Positions 25,528 through 35,135 of a DNA stretch of 64,000 bases are shown piece by piece; the stretch's first letter is position 1; every line of letters starts with the position of its first letter. This DNA comes from CAVSUZ01 sp963795415. Lineage in GTDB: Bacteria > Pseudomonadota > Alphaproteobacteria > Acetobacterales > Acetobacteraceae. Where the stretch lies: contig CAWCHQ010000001.1 in NCBI GenBank assembly GCA_963795415.1, forward strand, positions 186,001-250,000, in the 5' to 3' direction. A program made the translations under genes and the position numbers. Under the pieces are notes generated by a model, which was not told the origin of the DNA, searched no databases, and was given only the letters and a program-made list of their open reading frames with translations.

Positions 25528-27307
25528 ATGCTCGAAACGCTCGTCGCCCTGCTGGGCGCTACTGCCATCGCCGTTCCGATCTCTCGCCGTCTCGGCTTCG
25601 GCAGCATACTGGGTTACCTGGTCGCAGGCGTGATCATCGGCCCGTCCGTGCTGCGGCTGGTCACCGATGTTCAGCAGATCGCCGACATCTCGGAACTCGG
25701 CGTGGTGATGCTGCTGTTCCTGATCGGGCTGGAATTGCAGCCGCACCGGCTTGTGGTGCTGCGGCGGGTCATCCTGGGGCTGGGGCTGGGCCAGCTGATC
25801 CCCACGGCGGTGGCGCTGATGCTGCTCATCCGCCTGGCGGGCGTGAGCTGGACCGGCGCGGCGGTGCTCGGGCTGGGTCTTGCGCTTTCCTCCACGGCGA
25901 TCGTGCTTCCCATGCTGCGGGAGCGGAACCTGCTGTCATCGCCGGCCGGGCGGGACAGCTTCGCGGTCCTGCTGTTTCAGGACGTGGCCTTCATTCCACT
26001 GGTGGCGCTGGTGCCGTTGCTGTCACGTGGAACGATTCCCGACTACGTTCCGTGGGAGGCGGTGGCGCGGGATGTGGCGGTCATCGCGATCATTCTCATT
26101 GGCGGCACCTTCCTGGTGCGTCCGCTGTTCCGCATGGTCGGGGGGGCGCACACGCAGGAGGTGTTCACGGCGACGGCGCTGTTGCTGGTTGCCGGCACGG
26201 CGGCGCTGGCTGACTGGGCGGGGTTGTCAATGTCGCTCGGCGCCTTCCTTGCGGGCGTGATATTGTCGGATTCGGAGTACCAGCCACGAAATCCAGGCGG
26301 ACATCGAGCCGTTCGAGGGGCTTCTGCTCGGCTTCTTTTTCATCTCGGTGGGCATGTCCGCCAATTTGCGACTTGCCGCGGCGCATCCAGGGTTCGTCGT
26401 CCTCGCGGTGGTGATCCTGGTGATGACGAAAGTCATCGTTGCATTTGGGGTGGGGTATGTGAAGCGGCGCAATCTGCGGACTGCCCTGCGCTTCAGCCTG
26501 GCCTTGCCGGAGGGCAGCGAATTCAGCTTTGTTTTGTTTGCAACCGCCGTCGCCAGCGGGGCGCTGGACCGGGAGCAGGCGGATCTTGCAGCGGTGGTAG
26601 TGGCGCTGTCGATGATGCTTGCTCCGGTCCTGTTTGCCGGATCGGAGTTGGTCGTCATGCCGCGCCTGGAGGGCCGGCGCGAGCTTCCGGCCGACGAGAT
26701 AGAGGCGCCGGACGGCAAAATCATCATCTGCGGCTTCGGGCGCGTAGGGCAGATCATCGGCCGTATTCTGCGCATGCAGCAGATAGCGTTCACCGCGCTC
26801 GACAAAAGCTCGGCACAGGTGGAGGTGGTTCGCCGGTTCGGCGGAAAGGTTTATTTCGGCAATCCGGCCCGCGAGGAAGTGATGCGCGCGGCGGGCGGAG
26901 AGTCGGCTTCTGTTCTTGTCGTCGCTCTGGATGACATGGACGAGACGCTGAACGTGGTGGACATGGCCCGGCGGCACTTTCCCCATCTGGTCATTCTGGC
27001 CCGCGCGCGGAACCGCCACCACGCGCATCTGCTGATGGATCGCGACGTCACCAGGATCGTTCGGGAAACTTTTTTCTCAAGCCTGCATCTTGCCGGAATG
27101 GTCCTGGGGGAGGTTGGTGTTCCGGCGGAAGCGTCCGAGAGGGCGATCGCGCTGTTCCGGGAGCATGACGAGCGCACACTGATCGAGACGCATGCGATCG
27201 CGCATGATGAGAGCCAGCTGATCCAGAGCACGCAGCAGGCAGCACAGGAGCTGCAGGAGCTGTTCGAGGCGGATACGGAGGGGCGGGCGGCAGCGGCGGC
27301 GGGGTAA
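25528..27307 (+). pseudogene. KefB/KefC-type cation:proton antiporter, split by a +1 frameshift
   Basis: From ATG 25528 (AAGGA upstream) the frame encodes the monovalent cation:proton antiporter membrane domain (SILGYLVAGVIIGPSVLR, ELGVVMLLFLIGLEL, GLALSSTAIVLPML, LGAFLAGVILSDSEYQ). Near 26287 one extra nucleotide moves the coherent sequence into the next frame: HEIQADIEPFEGLLLGFFFISVGMSANL, more helices, then a TrkA-N/RCK NAD-binding domain IIICGFGRVGQIIGRIL and a tail. The joined protein is about 590 residues, the normal size. As written it is broken; a sequence error in TACCAGCCACGAA is equally possible. Confidence 0.85.
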
Positions 27308-27313
27308 TTACCT

Positions 27314-27355
27314 AGAGCAGTTTCAGGCTGACTGTATCAGCCTGAAACGCTCTGA
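27314..27355. repeat. Dispersed double-hairpin repeat, copy 3 (first hairpin only)
   Basis: AGAGCAGTTTCAGGCTGACT through CCTGAAACGCTCTGACTTC matches the first half of the repeats at 4478 and 19795; the second hairpin is absent. It is located right after the antiporter stop codon, where it could act as a terminator-like structure. Confidence 0.85.
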
Positions 27356-27407
27356 CTTCATTGCTCCAGGTTTCGTTACAAAGGAGGGTTGACCTGTCGG
27401 GGCGCTG

Positions 27408-28880
27408 TCACGCTTGTGGGAGAGCTGCGTCAGGATATGCCGCGGCCGCCGGTGCGGCGTTACGCGACCGCAGCTGATGGCGTGCTTCTAGGAGCGCGCG
27501 AACCGAATCCACCTCGGGGCCTGCGACCGTGAGTGGCGCATAACCGCGAGCCTCCCATGTCAGGAACGTGAAATCGGGATGCAGCCGCACGGCTGGGCCG
27601 CCATTTTCGAAATTCGCGCGGTCCCCGTTGTCCAGGTAAGTTTCGGTGGGCAGCCCTTCGGCAAGCACCACATCGTGCCGTGGCAATTCGATGTGGAAGT
27701 ACTCGATTTGCCCGGTCTGTTCAACCGTGACGTTGAGGCTGTTGACCAGGCACCAGGCGGGGATCAGCACGTTTTCCGCGAAGATCGCGTGCTGAGGTGA
27801 GACCAGGAGGTCTCGTTCCGGCTGGTTCGCCGCGAGGGCGTGAGCGCGGATGCGGATCGGCCAGACCTGTTTTGGCTGGGGATGGGCCCGGCAGTTTACG
27901 CTGCGTCGGCCGATCCATTTGATTTGTTCCGGCTTGCCATCGACGGTGAGCACCAGGTCGCCGACACAGAGCTGTTCGATCGGCACCTGGCCGTTGGGGG
28001 TTGCGATCCGCGTGCCGCGGGCAAAGCAGGTCACGAGTTCGATGCCATCACCGGATGCGATGAGTGGCACGGGACCGGACAAGGTGGAAAAATTCGGGAT
28101 GTGGAGGTCGATAGTGGTGGGATCATCGACGATCAGCTGCAACACGCCGGTCGTGACGTTGAAGGAGGCTGTGGTGGTGACGCCGGAGGCGACGAGGGGA
28201 ACGTTTGGCAAAAGGAGGGTGTTGCCGGTCACCGGGCCGGTGATGGTTCCGGCGAATGTGTTGGTGGCCGGGGAAACGCCGATATCGAGCGTGTTACCCG
28301 TGTCGTTGAAGTTCACAATGATGTCGTTTGGAACCGCCCCATCGAGTGCTACGGATGCACCGTTTCCGATATCGATCGTCCCGCCGCCGGATGCCGTGGC
28401 GCTACTGATGGGACCTAAAGGCGTTTGGATGGTAGGGAAGGTCACTATGCCGGTGTCCACGACGGCGCCCATCACCGCCAGCGTTGCGCCTTCGACGTCC
28501 AGCGTCGGGAATTGGTCCGTGGCGGCGAATTCATTGAAGCCGGTGAGCATGAGGTTATTCAGCTCGACCGAGCCGGAGTTCAGCAGCACATCGACCGGAT
28601 AGTTGTTGGATGCAATATATGGGTCACCGAGTGAAGGGTTGGCTGTGTAGTACTGGAAAATGGAAGGTGAAATATTGCCTGCGACGAAGCCCGCATTGAC
28701 CGCGGCACCGTCCGGCACCGTGCCGGTCGTCGGTAGCGTTCCGATGGTGAGCGTGGTGAAGGAGGGCACGGAGGCCCAATCCGAGGGGGTGTTGTAGTTG
28801 ATCGTACCGGTTTGCCAGGTGAAGGCGGTGGATAGTGACAAGCCGTTGCCTATGACGGGGTAGAACACGAAATCCGACAT
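27408..28880 (-). CDS. Hint-domain (Hedgehog/intein) protein
   Basis: A 490-residue protein. Residues about 1-280 are repetitive, Thr/Asn/Gly-rich beta-helix-like sequence (autotransporter-like). Then CFARGTRIATPNGQVPIEQLCVGDLVLTVDG starts a Hint module: Cys1 is the possible nucleophile, the domain continues through LVSPQHAIF and ends near LPTETYLDNGD. Large families with this architecture are typical of Acetobacteraceae. Whether it self-cleaves is unknown. Signal peptide is not obvious, as is usual for the family. Confidence 0.88.
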   Translation of the reverse strand: MSDFVFYPVIGNGLSLSTAFTWQTGTINYNTPSDWASVPSFTTLTIGTLPTTGTVPDGAAVNAGFVAGNISPSIFQYYTANPSLGDPYIASNNYPVDVLLNSGSVELNNLMLTGFNEFAATDQFPTLDVEGATLAVMGAVVDTGIVTFPTIQTPLGPISSATASGGGTIDIGNGASVALDGAVPNDIIVNFNDTGNTLDIGVSPATNTFAGTITGPVTGNTLLLPNVPLVASGVTTTASFNVTTGVLQLIVDDPTTIDLHIPNFSTLSGPVPLIASGDGIELVTCFARGTRIATPNGQVPIEQLCVGDLVLTVDGKPEQIKWIGRRSVNCRAHPQPKQVWPIRIRAHALAANQPERDLLVSPQHAIFAENVLIPAWCLVNSLNVTVEQTGQIEYFHIELPRHDVVLAEGLPTETYLDNGDRANFENGGPAVRLHPDFTFLTWEARGYAPLTVAGPEVDSVRALLEARHQLRSRNAAPAAAAYPDAALPQA

Positions 28881-29120
28881 CGACTTTTCCTCCGTCGCCT
28901 GTTGACCGACAGTCGAGAGCCACGACGGAAGTGAGCTTAGAACTTCCTGGCATGGTTTGTGGAGTCACAAATTGACTCTGCAATAGGGTGACGAGCGTTG
29001 CATACGCGATAAACGTATGCTTTAAGATTTCTAATTGGTGTAAGTAGGCGGCACGATTCGCGTGAGGGTAGAAAGACGAAATTGGTTTCGCGTGGGAATC
29101 ACTGTCGTGACGTTTAGCGG

Positions 29121-29157
29121 CCAAACGAGTGAGCCAAACGAGTGAGCCAAACGAGTG
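29121..29157. repeat. 13-bp tandem repeat just upstream of the aldolase-family gene
   Basis: CCAAACGAGTGAG is repeated almost three times in a row, ending 14 nt before the ATG of the next gene and directly before its GGGGAGG ribosome-binding site. Copy number change here would alter the leader. Confidence 0.85.
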
Positions 29158-29171
29158 GGGAGGTAAGCGTC

Positions 29172-29993
29172 ATGACATGCTTCTGCTGTGGACCGCTTGT
29201 TCTGGGGCGGCGCGGGCTGCTCGGTGCCGCGCTGGCCGCGGCGGCCGTGCCGGCGTGGGGTGAAACGGCACCCGCATCGGCCGGGCCGGCCGACCCGGCG
29301 CTGGTGGACGATCTCGTTACGGCCAATCACATCCTCTATAATCAGGGCGTATTGGATGGTTTCGGGCATGTCAGCGTGCGGCATGACAAGAATCCCGCGC
29401 GCTTTCTGCTGGCGCGCAGCATGGCGCCGGCGCTGGTCACCGGCGAAGATATCATCGAATACGATCTCGACTGCAACCCGGTGGACGCGCGCGGCCGCAC
29501 ATCCTATCTGGAGCGTTTCATTCATGGCGAGATCTACAAGGCGCGGCCGGACGTGGTGTCAGTGGTGCACAGCCATTCACCCTCGGTCATTCCGTTTGCC
29601 GACACCACGATCGTGCTGCAGCCGATGAACCACATCGCCAGTTTCCTGGGGACAGGCGTACCGGTGTTCGATATCCGGACGGTGGCGGGCCCGGCGACGG
29701 ATATGTTGATACGCAACGCGGCATTAGGGCATGCGCTTGCGCAGGTGCTCGGGTCGAACTCGGTGGTGCTGATGCGCGGCCACGGCTCAGCCGTCGGGGC
29801 GCAGTCACTGCATCATGCGGTGTACCGGGCGGTATATACGGAAGTGAACGCGCGCATCGAGGCCGAGGCGCTGGCGATGGGTGGCAAACCGGTTTTTCTG
29901 AGCATGGAGGAAGCCGCGGCAGCGACCAAGACCAACGATGCCCTGGTGGACCGGCCCTGGGCGTTGTGGAAGCAGCAGGCGCTTCGGAAGTAG
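29172..29993 (+). CDS. Class II aldolase/adducin family protein with a Tat-like N-terminus
   Basis: A 273-residue protein. The N-terminus GRRGLLGAALAAAAVPAWG has a twin-arginine and hydrophobic core ending in A-W-G, so export by Tat is plausible. The body is the class II aldolase fold: NHILYNQGVLDGFGHVSVR, HGEIYKARPDVVSVVHSHSPSV (the His pair of the zinc site) and VLMRGHGSAV (third His). The first ATG at 29142 is less likely; GGAGG precedes the ATG at 29172. The reaction is probably on a hydroxy acid phosphate or an aldol, but is not identified. Confidence 0.82.
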   Translation: MTCFCCGPLVLGRRGLLGAALAAAAVPAWGETAPASAGPADPALVDDLVTANHILYNQGVLDGFGHVSVRHDKNPARFLLARSMAPALVTGEDIIEYDLDCNPVDARGRTSYLERFIHGEIYKARPDVVSVVHSHSPSVIPFADTTIVLQPMNHIASFLGTGVPVFDIRTVAGPATDMLIRNAALGHALAQVLGSNSVVLMRGHGSAVGAQSLHHAVYRAVYTEVNARIEAEALAMGGKPVFLSMEEAAAATKTNDALVDRPWALWKQQALRK

Positions 29994-30057
29994 CGGGCCG
30001 CATTTCTCCCGAGCTGGGGGCTTGACGGGGGCCGATTGCAGGCCGATACTTTGCCAT

Positions 30058-30390
30058 ATGGTGAAGTGTCCTGAAAGCCAGCTCGACCGGACGTTTTCGG
30101 CGCTGGTTGACCCGACGCGCCGGGCCATTCTGGCGCGGCTGGAGCAGGAGCCTGGGCTGTCGGTAAGCGAACTGGCACGGCCGTTTCAGCTGAAACTGCC
30201 GGCGATCATGAAGCACCTGGACGTGCTGAGCGACGCGGCGCTTGTTGCGCGCCGCAAGCGCGGACGCGTGGTGTCGGTGGAGCTTACGCCCGGGCCGATG
30301 CAGGAGGCGATGGCCTGGCTCGGGCGGTACGAGCGGTTCTGGTCCGCGAGCCTCGATCGCCTCGCGGAATTTGTCGAGAAAGGAGACTGA
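30058..30390 (+). CDS. ArsR-family transcriptional regulator
   Basis: A 110-residue winged-helix protein: FSALVDPTRRAILARLEQEPGLSVSELARPFQLKLPAIMKHLDVLSDAALVARRKRGRVVSVEL is the ArsR fold, and no metal-binding Cys pair is evident. It precedes an AHSA1-domain gene, a regular arrangement in which the SRPBCC protein is regulated by this repressor. The ATG at 30058 is chosen because homology starts beside it; the frame is open upstream. It probably controls the four-gene operon that follows. Confidence 0.87.
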   Translation: MVKCPESQLDRTFSALVDPTRRAILARLEQEPGLSVSELARPFQLKLPAIMKHLDVLSDAALVARRKRGRVVSVELTPGPMQEAMAWLGRYERFWSASLDRLAEFVEKGD

Positions 30391-30392
30391 GC

Positions 30393-30849
30393 ATGGAGCG
30401 TCCGAGTTCTGACGATCGTCCGCCGGCTGAAGGCATCACCGGCCAAGGTCTATGCCGCCTGGACGCAGCCGGAAATGATGGTCCGGTGGTGGGGGCCGGA
30501 TGGCGGGCCGGTGCTCAGCGCGGAGGCCGATGCACGTGTGGGCGGCCGGTTCCGCGTCGTGTTTCAGACGCTGGACGGTGAAACCCATGATTGCCGGGGC
30601 GAGTATCGCGAAGTGGAACCGGGGCGAAAGCTCGTGTTCACCTGGCAATGGGTCACGATGCCCGAGCGGCAGTCCCTGGTAACCATCGAATTTCGGCCGA
30701 TCCCGGAAGGGACCGAGCTCGATTTTACGCATGCGCAGTTCTTCGACGAGCGCGCGCGCGATGGCCACCGGGTTGGGTGGAACGGCAGCTTCGACAAGCT
30801 GGAGGCATTGTTGGCGGAGTTGAAGGGGACTGCAGATGCAGACGCATAA
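30393..30849 (+). pseudogene. AHSA1/SRPBCC-domain protein with a +1 frameshift near its start
   Basis: The body from 30409 reads VLTIVRRLKASPAKVYAAWTQPEMMVRWWGPDGG..VGGRFRVVF..GEYREVEPGRKLVFTWQW..VTIEFRPIPEGTELDFTHAQF, a standard AHSA1 fold. No start codon lies in that frame before 30472. The natural ATG at 30393 (after the ArsR stop) is one base out of frame. Deleting one base within about 30402-30407 restores MERP-VLTIV. So the gene is either frameshifted or mis-sequenced; an internal start at 30472 would drop the first strand and helix. It overlaps the next gene by 14 nt. Confidence 0.8.
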
Positions 30850-31624
30850 GGTTGTATCGCGGGAGGAGTGGCTGGCGGCGCGGGTGGCGCTTTTGGCGCA
30901 CGAGAAGGCGTGGACCCGCGAGCGGGACCGGATCCGTGCCGAGCGATTGGCCCTGCCCTGGGTCCGGATCGAAAAGGAGTATGTGTTTGAGGGGCCGGAC
31001 GGCAGGCTGAAATTGGCCGACCTGTTTCGGGGATGCAGCCAGCTTTACATCAAGCACTTCATGATGGCGCCGGGAGCGCAGCATCAATGCGTGGGATGCT
31101 CGCTCGAGGTAGATCATATCGAAGGCATTCTGCCGCACCTGGAGAACCATGATGTCAGCTACGCAGTGGTGGCACGGGCGCCGATCGCGGAGATCGAGGC
31201 GGTGCGCAAGCGCATGGGGTGGCGATTCCTGTGGGTTTCCTCGTTCGGCAGCGATTTCAACTACGACTTCAACGTATCGTTCAAGCCGGAGGATGTGACC
31301 GAGGGGCGGGCGCGCTATAATTTCCGGCAGGCGCCGGAGTGGGTGGCAGAGGTGCAGGATCTGTCGGGCCGCAGTATTTTCTACAAGAGCGAAGCGGGGG
31401 AGATCTTTCACACGTACTCGTCTTATGGCCGCGGCGGCGAGGAGGTGCTGGGAATTTACGGCATTCTCGACACGATGCCGAAAGGCCGCAACGAGACCGG
31501 GCCTTATCACGCGCTCACGGACTGGGCGCGGCCGCGGAACATGTATGGGCAAGGCGGAGAGGTCGAGCCCAACGGCCGCTATCATGCATCGGGTTGCGGA
31601 TGCGCCGAGGAGGAAGGTCGATGA
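30836..31624 (+). CDS. DUF899 family protein (thioredoxin-like fold)
   Basis: A 262-residue protein. It has the family start HKVVSREEWLAARVALLAHEKAWTRERDR, then ALPWVRIEKEYVFEGPDGRLKLADLF, the region CVGCSLEVDHIEG and a C-terminal GYGRGGEEVLGIYGILDTMPKGRNE block. DUF899 proteins have a thioredoxin-like fold; the function is unknown. It overlaps the AHSA1 gene and shares ATGA with the following GST gene, so it belongs to the same operon. Confidence 0.9.
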   Translation: MQTHKVVSREEWLAARVALLAHEKAWTRERDRIRAERLALPWVRIEKEYVFEGPDGRLKLADLFRGCSQLYIKHFMMAPGAQHQCVGCSLEVDHIEGILPHLENHDVSYAVVARAPIAEIEAVRKRMGWRFLWVSSFGSDFNYDFNVSFKPEDVTEGRARYNFRQAPEWVAEVQDLSGRSIFYKSEAGEIFHTYSSYGRGGEEVLGIYGILDTMPKGRNETGPYHALTDWARPRNMYGQGGEVEPNGRYHASGCGCAEEEGR

Positions 31625-32268
31625 CGCTCAGGCTTTATATGCATCCGCTGTCGTCGTACAGCCATAAGGTGCTGATCGCGTTGTATGAGAACGGGACTCC
31701 GTTCGAGACAAAGCGGGTCGATGATCCGGCGGTGTTAGCGGAGCTGAAGGCGAGCTGGCCGGTGGCGCGCTTTCCGGTCCTGGTGGACGATGCGAGGGAC
31801 AAGCTGATCCCGGAATCGAGCATCATCATCGAGTATCTGGCGCGACATTATCCGGGCATGGCGACACTGGTTCCTGATGACCCCGATCTTGCTCGCGAGG
31901 TGCGAATGCGCGACCGATTTTTTGACAACTACCTGCATGCGCACATGCAGAAATTCTTTTCCGATCGCAACCGCCCGGCGGATAAGCGCGACGCGCATGG
32001 TGTGGGGGAAGCGAAATCCATGTTCTTTACTGCGCTGGGGATGGTTGATCGGGACGTGCAGGGAAAGACGTGGGTTATGGGCGAGACCTTCTCGATGGCT
32101 GATTGTGCCGCCGGTCCGCCGCTATTCTACGGCAACATGGCGTGGCCGTTCGAAGACACGCACGCAAACGCTTTCGCCTATCTGCAACGGTTGATGAAGC
32201 GGCCGTCGTACGCGCGCGCGCTGGAGGAAGCGAAGCCGTTTTTTGATCTGTTGCCGGCTGGCGGCTGA
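31621..32268 (+). CDS. Glutathione S-transferase family protein
   Basis: A 215-residue GST. The thioredoxin-like N-terminus has LYMHPLSSYSHKVLIALYENGTPFETK, then FPVLVDDARDKLIPESSIIIEYL (glutathione-binding ES pair about residues 67-68). The C-terminal all-helical domain has the MADCAAGP motif. The ATG at 31621 shares ATGA with the upstream DUF899 gene, indicating coupled translation. With ArsR, AHSA1 and DUF899 it forms a compact operon, perhaps for a stress response; that role is inference. Confidence 0.9.
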   Translation: MTLRLYMHPLSSYSHKVLIALYENGTPFETKRVDDPAVLAELKASWPVARFPVLVDDARDKLIPESSIIIEYLARHYPGMATLVPDDPDLAREVRMRDRFFDNYLHAHMQKFFSDRNRPADKRDAHGVGEAKSMFFTALGMVDRDVQGKTWVMGETFSMADCAAGPPLFYGNMAWPFEDTHANAFAYLQRLMKRPSYARALEEAKPFFDLLPAGG

Positions 32269-32294
32269 GCAAGCGGGGGGTGGCGAGCGGCGGG

Positions 32295-33158
32295 TCAGAG
32301 GCGTTCGCCGAGCAGACCCTGGGGGCGGAAGAGCGCAAAAGCCATGAGCAGCACGCCGTAGATAAGTTGACGCAGTGGAGCGGCGAGCGCGTTGGGAATT
32401 GCGACGAGCGTCAGGGCCTGCGGCAGGGCGAGCAGCAGGAAGGGGCCGAGGATCGAGCCGCCGAGCGTGCGCGCGCCGCCGACGACGATCATGGTCAGGA
32501 GAAGGATCGAGGCGTCGAGATCGAAGGAGAAGGGATCGATGAAACTAAGGAAGGTGGCGTAGAGGCCTCCGGCGATGCCGCCGAATGCGCCGGCGAGCGC
32601 GGCGGCTTCGACCTTGGCGCGGAGAACGCCTTTACCGGCGGCGGCGACGGCCAGTTCGTCCTCGCGGATGGCGCGAAGCAGACGTCCGAAGGGTGCGCGC
32701 ATGATGAGCCAGAAGCTGATGCCGCCTAGCACTGCGACGATGGTTGTGAGTGCGAGGTATTGGCGCGTGTCGCTGAGCGCGAAGCCGAACACATCAGCGG
32801 GTGGAATGCCGGGCAGGCCGTTGGCGCCGCCGGTTCCCTCGGTCCAGTTTACGAAGGCGGCGGTGGCCAGCAACTGGATGCCGAACGAGGTGACGACGAA
32901 ATAGTCTCCAGCGACACGAAGGCTGGGGAGAGTGACGAGGACGTTCAGCAACACGCAGCAGGCGGCGGCGATGAGCAGGGCGGGGATGAAACCCAGCGTG
33001 CCGGAGAGCAGGAAGTCGGCGACGATGTAGGCGCCGACGCCGAACACGGCGGCCTGTGAGACGGAGAAGATGCCGACGACGCCGACGAGGAGATTGGTTG
33101 AGAGGCCGAGAAGGACGTAGATCTCGGCGAAGATGAGGTAGGAATAGAGGAAATCCAT
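32295..33158 (-). CDS. livM: Branched-chain amino acid ABC transporter permease, LivM type
   Basis: A 287-residue inner-membrane protein with about eight hydrophobic helices and the conserved cytoplasmic loop GRLLRAIREDELAVAAAGKGVLRAKVEAA that contacts the ATPase. The frame is open further upstream, but the ATG at 33158 (MDFLYSYLIFAEIYVLLGLSTNLLVG) gives the normal LivM opening and lies 8 nt after the LivH stop. No livG or livF ATPase gene is nearby. Confidence 0.9.
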   Translation of the reverse strand: MDFLYSYLIFAEIYVLLGLSTNLLVGVVGIFSVSQAAVFGVGAYIVADFLLSGTLGFIPALLIAAACCVLLNVLVTLPSLRVAGDYFVVTSFGIQLLATAAFVNWTEGTGGANGLPGIPPADVFGFALSDTRQYLALTTIVAVLGGISFWLIMRAPFGRLLRAIREDELAVAAAGKGVLRAKVEAAALAGAFGGIAGGLYATFLSFIDPFSFDLDASILLLTMIVVGGARTLGGSILGPFLLLALPQALTLVAIPNALAAPLRQLIYGVLLMAFALFRPQGLLGERL

Positions 33159-33166
33159 CGTGATGT

Positions 33167-34027
33167 TCAGGCCGCCGCAAACAATCCACGCGGGCGGAAC
33201 AGCATGAACAGGACGAAGATGAAGAAGGTCACGCCGATGGTCCACTCGCCCGGCATGACAAGCAGGGCGAGGTTCTGAAGCACGACGATGACGACGGAGA
33301 GAACGAAGGCGCCGGTGAGGCTGCCGACGCCTCCGGCGATCATGGCGATGGTGGCGGTGAGCAGCGAGGTGATGCCGCCATAGGGTTGCAGACCGAGGTC
33401 GAGCGGGACGAGCACGCCGGGAATGCAGACCACCGCGGAGGCGATGGCGATGACGTAGATATGGACGATGCGGGGCTCGATACGGGTGATTTCCGCGAGG
33501 AATGGATTGGAGGCGACCGCGCGGATGCGCTTGCCGAGGATGGTTGCGTGCGCAAACAGCATGACAGCGGCGAAGGCGAGCAGGCTGAGGACGAGGGTGA
33601 CGATCTGGGCGAGGTCGAGGCGGAGGCTGCCGATCGGAATGACCCGCGCGGGCCAATCGGCTGGAAAGTTGAGAATGTTGGGAGAATAGATCGCCGCGAT
33701 GATGTTCTGGATGACGGCGAGCGCGCCGAGCGAGGCAATGAGCATGATGAGGTGGGTGGCGCCTCGGCGTTCGAGGCGCGCGTAGAGCTGGTTCTGGATG
33801 AGCGCGCCGACGGCAGCGCAGGCGAGCATGGCGAGGATCAGCGCGACCGGGCCGGGCACGCCGTTCGTCACCATGCTGAAGGCCAGGTAGCCGCCGAGGG
33901 TGTAGATACCTGCGTGGGCCACGTGGAAGATTCGCGTGGTGAAATAGACCAGCGCGAAGCTGATGGCGACCACGCCGAGCGCGCAGCCGGTAATGATACC
34001 ATTCACCAGCAGTTGCAGCAGGATCAT
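33167..34027 (-). CDS. livH: Branched-chain amino acid ABC transporter permease, LivH type
   Basis: A 286-residue membrane protein, eight or so helices, opening MILLQLLVNGIITGCALGVVAISFALVYFTTRIFHVAHAGIYTLGGYLAF, which is the LivH signature. The loop GKRIRAVASNPFLAEITRIEPRIVH contacts the nucleotide-binding subunit. It follows the substrate-binding protein by 10 nt and precedes livM by 8 nt. Confidence 0.92.
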   Translation of the reverse strand: MILLQLLVNGIITGCALGVVAISFALVYFTTRIFHVAHAGIYTLGGYLAFSMVTNGVPGPVALILAMLACAAVGALIQNQLYARLERRGATHLIMLIASLGALAVIQNIIAAIYSPNILNFPADWPARVIPIGSLRLDLAQIVTLVLSLLAFAAVMLFAHATILGKRIRAVASNPFLAEITRIEPRIVHIYVIAIASAVVCIPGVLVPLDLGLQPYGGITSLLTATIAMIAGGVGSLTGAFVLSVVIVVLQNLALLVMPGEWTIGVTFFIFVLFMLFRPRGLFAAA

Positions 34028-34037
34028 CGGGCGGGAG

Positions 34038-35135
34038 TTACTCCGCGGTGGCTTTGGTCAGCGTGACGTCCTTGCCGTCCTTCATTTCATTGATGGCGAT
34101 GGGGACGGTTGCGGTGTTGCTGTTGAAGGTCATCGGGATGAGGCCCTGGAAGTGCTTGATCTGCAGCAGCGTGTCGCGCAGGTTTTCGCCGGTGACCGGT
34201 TTCTTTTCGGCCAGAACCTTGTCAAGCACCGTGATGATGATCTGCGCCGCGTTGTAGTACTGGCGGGCGAAGAAATCCATATCGGCGTTGAATTTGGCGT
34301 GAAAGGCCTGGGCGAGCTCAGGCGGGGCGTCGATCACCACCTGGGTATGGATGATGCCGGTGGAGCTGGGATCGGCAATTGCCTGCGGGTCGGCGGCAAA
34401 GGTACTGCCGGCAGCCAGCCAGGGTTGGTTCATCTGATGAAGCTGGTCGGCCAGGGGAACCATGCCGGCAGTAATCACGATATAGAGGACCTGCGGATTG
34501 CTGGCGGCGAGTTTCAGCAAGGCGGGCCGGTAGTCGGTCTGGCCGAATTGGGCGGGCTCCTGCGCCAGGATCTTGCCGCCGGCCTTCGGAAATTGCCGGA
34601 CGAAATCGTCGCGGCCGCCGATGCCGGCGGCGTCGTTTTCATAGAGCACGGCGGCGGATTTTTTGTCCTGGTCGAGCAGATATTTGACCATGACGGCGAC
34701 TTCGTCGCTGGTGGTGGGCAGGGTATTGACCAGATAGGGTGAAGCGGTGCGCAGCTTGTCGGATTGCGCGCCGGCATTGAGCATGAGGACCTTCTTGCGG
34801 GTGGCAAGCGGCGCCATGGCGAGCGTCGGCCCGGAATAGCCGGTGAAGATCATCGGAATGTTTTGCAGATCGACAAGCTTGTTGAAGCTGAGGATGGATT
34901 GCTCCGGCTTGGCCTGATTGTCCTCGAACTGCACGTCGAGCTTGTTGGCCTGGATGCCACCCTTGGCGTTGGCCTGGTCGATAGCGAACTGGATGCCACG
35001 CATCTCCTGATTGCCGACGACGGCGGCCGGGCCGGTGAGGGGGATGATGGCGCCGAGGCGGATGGTCTCGGCGTGGGCGGAACCAAGAGCCAGCGCTGCC
35101 GCGGCAGCGAACGCTACACGATACGCGCCCAACAT
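34038..35135 (-). CDS. ABC transporter substrate-binding protein (branched-chain amino acid/amide type)
   Basis: A 365-residue periplasmic protein. The signal peptide (MLGAYRVAFAAAAALALGSAHA) is followed by ETIRLGAIIPLTGPAAVVGNQEMRGIQFAIDQANAKGGI, the entry to the type I periplasmic binding fold. ENDAAGIGGRDDFVRQF and FARQYYNAAQIII complete the pattern. The ligand may be an amino acid, amide or aromatic acid. It heads the livH-livM operon on the minus strand. Confidence 0.92.
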   Translation of the reverse strand: MLGAYRVAFAAAAALALGSAHAETIRLGAIIPLTGPAAVVGNQEMRGIQFAIDQANAKGGIQANKLDVQFEDNQAKPEQSILSFNKLVDLQNIPMIFTGYSGPTLAMAPLATRKKVLMLNAGAQSDKLRTASPYLVNTLPTTSDEVAVMVKYLLDQDKKSAAVLYENDAAGIGGRDDFVRQFPKAGGKILAQEPAQFGQTDYRPALLKLAASNPQVLYIVITAGMVPLADQLHQMNQPWLAAGSTFAADPQAIADPSSTGIIHTQVVIDAPPELAQAFHAKFNADMDFFARQYYNAAQIIITVLDKVLAEKKPVTGENLRDTLLQIKHFQGLIPMTFNSNTATVPIAINEMKDGKDVTLTKATAE

